Assembly: GCA_021234155.1 (NCBI GenBank)
Contig: JAJEKV010000105.1
Span: 1,462,494-1,526,493 of the forward strand
DNA length: 64,000 nucleotides
Source: Isoetes taiwanensis
Taxonomy: Eukaryota > Streptophyta > Lycopodiopsida > Isoetales > Isoetaceae
Direction of reading: 5' to 3'
Made by a program: the position numbers and the translations under genes. Positions 58,140 to 64,000 of the stretch are shown one piece after another (within the stretch, counting starts at the first letter, position 1; every line of letters starts with the position of its first letter). Under the pieces are notes generated by a model. That model ran no database searches, was not told where the DNA came from, and worked only from the letters and a program-made list of their open reading frames with translations.

Positions 58140-59100
58140 ACAAGTTCTCATTGCACTACCTTTTCCATTCCAAGGTTCTCAACGAGTTGAGAGCACCAGT
58201 GTGTTCTCCATCACCTACTTTATTTAGACTTTTCATTGATGAATTGGAAGTAGGAACTAAATTGCAAGGGCATGTAAGCTGATAATATTATGCTTATCTC
58301 GAAGACACCAGAAGGTTTCAATATCGTCAAGAATATCTGCTCGACAAGGCTAGATCCTCTAGTGCCTTCTGATAGACAAAGGGGTGAATGTGAATGTAAA
58401 ATCTAAGATCATAAGAGCGATGGTTTTCATGTGAGAAAGAAGAGATTGAACAAGTAAGTTAGTACAAATACTTGGCGTTGAGGTTTTTGATGGCTCTAGA
58501 TGGACTATGGTTAGTTGCAACAAGTATTGGTGGATTGTGAGCCCTCTATAACATGCCAAGTGATGACTACAAATGGACTGTGACTATTTGCAAAGCAAGC
58601 ATTGATGGATTGAGAGCTCTCTATAGCATGTCAAACCTATGCATGGCCACCAAATATCGCAAGCAAAGCATGGTAAAAGGTGGAGCAGGTGCATAAATGT
58701 TTCTTAGTTGAGGAGCTACGTGTGAAGGTACGGCCCCCTTATGGCATGATGCCTGCAGAAGCTAATTTTCTTCCTCTCGAGCTTTGCTAGACTTTATATT
58801 ATATCACGGAAAACATCACTCCTAATATTGTTCCAATCAAAGAAATCCAGTTGCACCAATAGGTTATGATATGGGCTGAAAATGGGATATACGTAAAGAG
58901 GATTGGCCCACAATGCCAATTGGAGTTAGGGATTTCGTTCAACAAATTTTTTAGAGAGACATTGGAATCTATATGTAGGTGATACAAAGGGAATTTTTTA
59001 TCATGATGAAATAAATATGCTGCATGTATATAGAGAACACAACTCTCAAATGTGAACACAAGAAATATCAACTCACTTTACAATCAAGTGAGGTCATTAT
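58140..59100 (+). pseudogene. Second LINE relic: RT motif B/C to thumb (plus strand)
   Basis: SPTLFRLFIDELEVGTKL (about 58.19-58.26 kb) is the end of RT motif B. A NIMLIS-like motif C remnant follows, then EEIEQVS with YKYLAL/LGVEV and CKASIDGLRALYSM. After a frame break, PYGMMPAEANFLPLE and NIVPIKEIQLHQ resemble the post-palm region. It is a different LINE clade from the split LINE flanking it, and is heavily decayed. Confidence 0.5.
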
Positions 59101-59981
59101 ACAAGGAGGTAGGTCGAAAGGAATCCATTATGAACATCGTTATTGTCCATACTATTCGATTTTCTGGATAAAAAAAGAGGAACATGCATTCTAAAGTGTG
59201 GAACATATAAACATGTATGAGAAGTTCTTGGAAAGCTACACGATTACATGGGCTCTTTGATATTCTGATGGCTATCCTAGGGGATTACTTAAAGGCTGCA
59301 CTGAAGCAATTCCACTTACAGAAGCAAATGGTTATACAGACAAAAATTTATAAGCAATTTGTAATTGTTTGTCTTATAGACACTCAGCTAATGGTCTTAT
59401 AGATAAAAATCTATAAGCATTTTGATAGATCTGCAAGTTTTCTGAAGACTTGAATAGAATTTCAGTTTCAATCATTTTAACAGGCAACTGCTCGCAAAAT
59501 TTATTCCTACAAAAGCTTTTCCAATGCTGTATGTATCGACATAAAAACTTTTTTGAATAAGTACTTTTATGCAAGTTCTAAACAATTTGATAACACTGCC
59601 CGTATATGGAACTTTGCCATTTGTTGCATTAGAAAAATCCAATGGCACTTTTTAGGTTGCCCAAAGAGCAAACCCTAGAGATGGTTGGTGTGGAAGTGGA
59701 TATACCCTCTATATATCATTTGAAAGGTGGAGATTTCAGTAAAGTACTGATTTGAGGGCTCAGATCGAATATAGAATGAAGAGAAATATAAAGCACGTTC
59801 ATTGCTTTCGTTCTATTTGCACTGGTACTTCGAATTGGCAATGAAGTGGAGTTGTCTTCCCATACATGCAGAAGTCAGAGTGATTCCTGTTTCTTGTTTT
59901 TTAGGTTTCATGACTTGCTTTTTTATGGTGGCAATTTAGAGTATTGCGGCTAGCTATTCATAGGTTTTAGCAGAGCCGGGG
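59101..59981. other. Spacer with possible promoter of the 59982 exon
   Basis: AT-rich, no frames of note. CTCTATATATC at about 59708-59718 is a TATA-like box about 265 bases before the candidate start codon. Confidence 0.3.
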
Positions 59982-60034
59982 ATGGCGCAGCCGTTGAGAG
60001 AATTGTCTTCCATCGAGCCAAGCTCTGGTGGGAA
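59982..60034 (+). CDS. Candidate first coding exon of an unidentified host gene
   Basis: GGGGATGGCG is a good plant start context. The short frame MAQPLRELSSIEPSSGG runs into a consensus splice donor, AA followed by GTAAGTAG, at 60035. The 17 complete codons are followed by two bases of the next. I do not recognise the peptide, and no convincing second exon was found before 64000; fern introns can be long and full of transposons. It lies inside the segment proposed to be inverted. It could be chance. Confidence 0.3.
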
Positions 60035-60732
60035 GTAAGTAGCACTTTTAGTTATTTGGCTATCTTAGACCATGATTCCAGCAAAATGTTATGTTCTATG
60101 ATGAACTGAGTGAATTACAGATAACATCATTGAGAGCAAACAACAGATCATTGCCTAGATGCTATTCTCTTGGCAATTGCAAAATTTCAGGATTGAGATG
60201 GAATGTGATTTAGTGTCTTGTGTTGATCTTTGAGAATCTGACTAGTGCAAGAATATAACCTTGTATAGAGGGAATATGAATACAGTAGCTAAGACTTCTG
60301 TTATATTATTACTAGAAGGTACTGGTAGAGGCAGAATTAACAACCTACAAGGTGCTTCTGCCTCTACCACAGGTAAGTTATTGGTTTTCCATTCGGGCCA
60401 CCCCTTGTGCAAAAGCACCTTATTTTTTAGGGATGTGTTGCATCAACAAAACATAAATTCGGCACTCGACTTTCTTGAAAGCAAATTGCCGTGCATCACC
60501 TCTAATTCAAGTGTCTAATAATGTGATGTTGCATTCCTTATGTGCATATCTTTTTGCACCTTTAGAAGCTCACATGAGAGGGCATTAGAGAAACATTAAG
60601 GGTGGCTACATGCGTGCATACATATGAACATTTTCATACGAGAGAGGTGATGTGCCATATGGAGGGGCATGAACAAGATTTTTGAGTGACTGAAAAGAGG
60701 TTAATGAGACTGACATAAATTATATCCCATTC
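60035..60732. other. Unassigned sequence, possible intron
   Basis: Short frames only, for example 60261-60518. A near-inverted pair, GAAGGTACTGGTAGAGGCAG and CTGCCTCTACCACAG (about 60314-60373), could form a stem. No exon was supported. Confidence 0.35.
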
Positions 60733-60801
60733 GGGGGGGAGGGGAGGGAGGGAGGGGGGGGGAGGGAGGGAGGGAGGGAGGGAGGGAGGGAGAGAGAGAG
60801 G
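60733..60801. repeat. (GGGA)n microsatellite
   Basis: G-runs and GGGA units for about 68 bases, ending in a short GA run. On the other strand it makes a spurious Pro/Ser/Leu frame. Confidence 0.9.
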
Positions 60802-60829
60802 TCTTGGGTAAGATACCCGTAGGTTTTTT

Positions 60830-62039
60830 ACCATAAAGCCTGACCCACCATTATGCCACGGTAAGTTCTGGAAATGCTAGATCCCATGAGTGATATCTTT
60901 TATACTTTGATAAAGGGTGGCGTGCTCAACTCCTAGATCACATAGAATGGAATCCCGAAATTCAATAAGACTATCCTCATTGAAGAGGTGAGAAATATGA
61001 GTAACTCCAAGATCAGTCCATTATCTGCACTTTGTGGAAAATGGAGAGTAAGATGCATGTTAGAATCGTTGAGAATCAAGGAGGGATTCCAAAAGAGAGT
61101 TTGGCCCCTCGAGAGCCCCTCTTTCCAAGGGTACATACCAGAAATAGTCTTCTGTGCCTTAGTCCATTTCTTAATGATATGGAGACTGTTGTTAGGAATA
61201 GTGGAATCAAAGAAAAGACTATGAGGCAAGGACATCCTTACATTTCTTCAACCAAATGGAAAACATGGATCCAACATCTAGTATTGCCTCCACTTGCAAC
61301 AAATACTTTGAAGCTTGGAGATAATCTTTTTAGGGGCCAAAAGAATGGAAGACTGATACACATGCGAGGATGAGATTACAGATTTGGCAATGATGGGTCT
61401 CCCATTTTGGAGAGGTATTTACTATTGAGAAGATCTGCCATCCTGCTAAATTTCTCAATGATGCCATACCAGAGATCACTAGCATTAACTTTTAAAGCAA
61501 AGGGGATGCCAAGAATTTTAGATTTAATAGTAGGAAGATGATACTCACGTCCTAAGATTGTAGCAGTTTGACCTCCTCTTACCTGGTCTCGGGCAATAAG
61601 CTTGGACTTTGAAGGCTTACAGCCCGAGCTGTTGCCAAAATTCTCTAAGACAATTTGACTATTTGTGATTGACTGCTGCTCCATTTTCACAAAGAGAAAG
61701 GTGTCATCTGCAAAGCGAGCATTGATCAAGCAATGGTCTCCCTGAGACACGGGGAGCTTCAAGCCTGTAATCATACTTCTCTGGCTAGCATGCTTGAAGG
61801 CACTGTTTAAGGCTTCCATGACAATGAGAAAAAGGAAGGGAGCATGGGGACACCCCTACTTTACTTCCCTTTTGATGACAAAGAAAGGGCTACACTCCCC
61901 ATTAATTAGGACTGAGGACTTGGAATTTTGAGGAATAGTTAGGGACACGTGGATTACCACTTGGGAGAAACCAATTTTTTGACAGCTTCTAACCAAAACA
62001 TTCACCTAACAGTATCAAAGGCTTTAGTAACATCCAATT
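60830..62039 (-). pseudogene. LINE 3' half: RT motif A to C-terminus (minus strand)
   Basis: Minus-strand translation begins exactly at LDVTKAFDTV (RT motif A, 62037 downward). SSVLINGE, a QGCPLAP-like motif B (seen as KREVK-GCPHAPFLFLIVMEALN, about 61.8 kb) and FADDTFLF (motif C, about 61.7 kb) follow. The clean frame 61376-61819 then gives GCKPSKSKL, LGIPFALKVNASDLWYGIIEKFSRM and NSKYLSKMGDPSLPNL. Further left, TLHFPQSA, DLGVTHISHLFNEDSLIEFRDSILCDLGV and YQSIKDIT match the C-terminal end of plant LINE ORF2. The FADD box is intact, but neighbouring frames are broken. Confidence 0.8.
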
Positions 62040-64000
62040 ATGTGTAGGGTTTGCATACATATTACAATATTGACATAGCAGTTTATTTGGCCTTCATAGC
62101 ATGTTTATTTGGCCTTTAGCAGTGATGGTTTCTACATCTTTCTATCCTCTTTTAAAAAAATGTATTCCTATGCCAACTTGCACGACACTATGTCCATTTG
62201 TCAGGATCATTATTCGCTTTAAGGTCCTAAGACCCCATGGCCATTGTGTAGGCGATGTTTGGAAGGTGTCTAGGAAGATGTCTGTTATATGATCTCATGA
62301 GGCTATCATGCCTCGTATGATTCAAAAGTATGATAATAGATGGTAGAACATATTGATTGTGATGAGGCCATTAAATGCCTCTAATTAGCACAAGGAGTTT
62401 GAACATACACTGGGTGGTTTTGCTTAGGGGACTATTTCGCCCTCTATATTTTGTGTCCTTTGTCACAGTCCCTATATATGCTTCATTTTATCTTGATAAT
62501 AAATTGTCATCCTTCGAAAAAAATAAAAATCCATTTATAAGGAACCTCCAAACTATGGGAAACATGGGCTTGCCATCGGCATACATAACCATTGAAGGAG
62601 CCATCGCAAGCAATGAAACTGCAGCCAATTTAGATGTTAATAACATAACTGAGATTGCACCATAAACTGCATGATTTTAGGTATGAAATGATGATGAACT
62701 CAACCCTATATATGAGCCATTGTGGGTTGGGAACTTAATGAATATGGTTTTACAAATTATGAATGCAACGTCAAACCAAATAAACAAGCAAAATTGTGCA
62801 CATTCTACTGGCCAACTTGACACAAGGCTGGAACACTGACTCCATGTCTGCACACAACAGGATGTGGAATTCTCAGAACTTGGTTGTTTATTGGCATGTG
62901 ATTCTCAGGGATTATTTCAGATGCTCATGGTTTCATCTCAAATTGGCTTGAGCCTTTGGCTTTGGTAGTTTTGGCCTGTGAACCCTCAATGGCTTTAGCC
63001 TAAACTTTCATACATCGCAATGTTAGTCGCATCTAGTTGTCTAAGATTTGGGAACAGATTTCTTACATTCTCCTAGTTCAAAAGCTTGCAAAAGACAGCC
63101 TAAAGCTGTTGCAGATCGAAATATACAGATTAAACTGTAGAGAAAAAGCAAAGTATCTGCATATTTTTATAGAATACTAGGGATTGGCTAGAAGTTGCAA
63201 TTATGCCTAATAGATTATTTTAACAAACATTGAATTCCCTACAACAAGCTCAGTTTAGCAGATCAGTTTATTTTTCTCTGCGGAACATATAAATTTACAT
63301 GTTCTAACTTAAGATTTGGGGTTGTGTTTATGGACTGGCTTCCTTGATGGCCATTTGCAACTTCATCAAGAAAGAACCTATGGTTGGGTTTGGTTTTGAT
63401 CTTGGATTAATTGTGTTCTATCCTCTGAAAAGAAAAAAAAATGAGAGTACTACTTTTGTTTGTACTTATTAGTTCAAAATTGAAAATTATGAATGTTGTC
63501 ACATGCAAAGCAGGTTGATGAATAGAGGTAACATTTTGATACCTTAGGATCTAGTCTAATCTAGAGGTAACATATTACAAGGGTATTGTGTGGAAGTATA
63601 ATTGTAAATTAAATGTCAACACAGTCTAATTTGTTTAATTGTTCAGGAATTTGGTAAAAGCCATAGATAAGGAATTGGTGAACATGTAGATTCATGACCT
63701 GAAAATGAAACAACCATTTCTTGTTTCAGTATGTCAGTTCAAATATTAAGCCACTCAGGTCTTCGGCTATCCAATACGAGAAGATTTAGATGTTTTATAA
63801 CCATAAACACCTATGGCGAGAGCATATTGCAGCCCCCCTTCCACTTTTATTGGAATTCTAAATATCCATCAGCTAAACAGTAAGTCATTGTAAGAGAAAT
63901 AATCTGAGCATGGTTGGTCAGTATTGTCTTAAAAACTATACTCCTTCATTTTTAGCATTATCAAGGTATACGTTTTGCTAATGTCTTATTGTTGGACCTA
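62040..64000. other. Unassigned right end of the window
   Basis: No clear gene. A stretch at about 62440-62530 ends in an A-rich run after AATAAATTGTC, which looks like the 3' tail of a plus-strand retroposon. Frame 62375-62665 is open but has no recognisable domain. Confidence 0.4.

Noticed and set aside
60634-60834. 66-codon Pro/Ser/Leu frame
   Set aside because: Translation of the (GGGA)n microsatellite on the opposite strand.
55870-62039. Twin-priming (5' inversion) as the cause of the two LINE halves
   Set aside because: Twin priming would put the inverted 5' part upstream of the 3' part. Here it lies beyond the 3' end, 3.7 kb away, so a later segment inversion fits better.
62375-62665. 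96-codon plus-strand open frame as a host exon
   Set aside because: The first part overlaps a retroposon-like A-rich tail and there are no splice-bounded neighbours.

Overview
This window reads as plant nuclear DNA, most likely from a fern or another seed-free vascular plant with a large, repeat-rich genome. The main clue is one long intronless PLS-type pentatricopeptide (PPR) protein with a DYW-like tail, in the repeat style I associate with fern editing-factor families. The rest is almost entirely retrotransposon DNA of several ages: Ty1/copia, Ty3/gypsy (chromovirus) and LINE. I see no rRNA, tRNA, CRISPR array or bacterial-style operon. Species-level assignment cannot be made from the sequence alone.

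Layout. 1-5.3 kb: a decayed minus-strand Ty3/gypsy element running off the left edge, ending in an LTR-like block. 5.3-13.4 kb: GC-rich then mixed repeat-like DNA with no recognisable gene, with a weak copia-LTR signal near 13 kb. 13.45-14.33 kb: LINE relic (minus). 15.5-28.65 kb: a minus-strand copia element (A). A second, plus-strand copia (B) sits inside its 3' LTR, a LINE sits in its RNase H region, and a 2-kb segment of unknown nature separates its integrase from its reverse transcriptase. 29.2-31.7 kb: a 5'-truncated LINE (plus). 33.2-34.1 kb: an inverted-repeat element. 34.46-36.62 kb: the PPR-DYW gene, the only convincing host gene. 38.2-55.25 kb: a young copia element (C) with near-identical LTRs and a CCCTT target duplication. 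A 12.3-kb chromovirus with a perfect TGATC target duplication has inserted into its RNase H reading frame. 55.9-62.0 kb: LINE relics, including two complementary halves of one LINE in opposite orientation, best explained by an inversion of about 4.9 kb. A possible first exon of an unidentified host gene lies at 59.98 kb.

Most unusual content. The chromovirus carries three open frames of unknown function (117, 450 and 162 codons) between its primer-binding site and gag. They have intron-like borders and are followed by a polyadenylation-like signal. Its leader holds two tandem GC-rich hairpin units. Each LTR type has a dense motif array, ACGT cores in the gypsy and GTAC cores in the copia.

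Caution. Differences between paired LTRs fall strikingly at CAG/CTG trinucleotides and are often small indels or CAG-to-CCG changes. This looks more like consensus error at CHG-methylated sites than mutation, so some frameshifts reported here may not be real.
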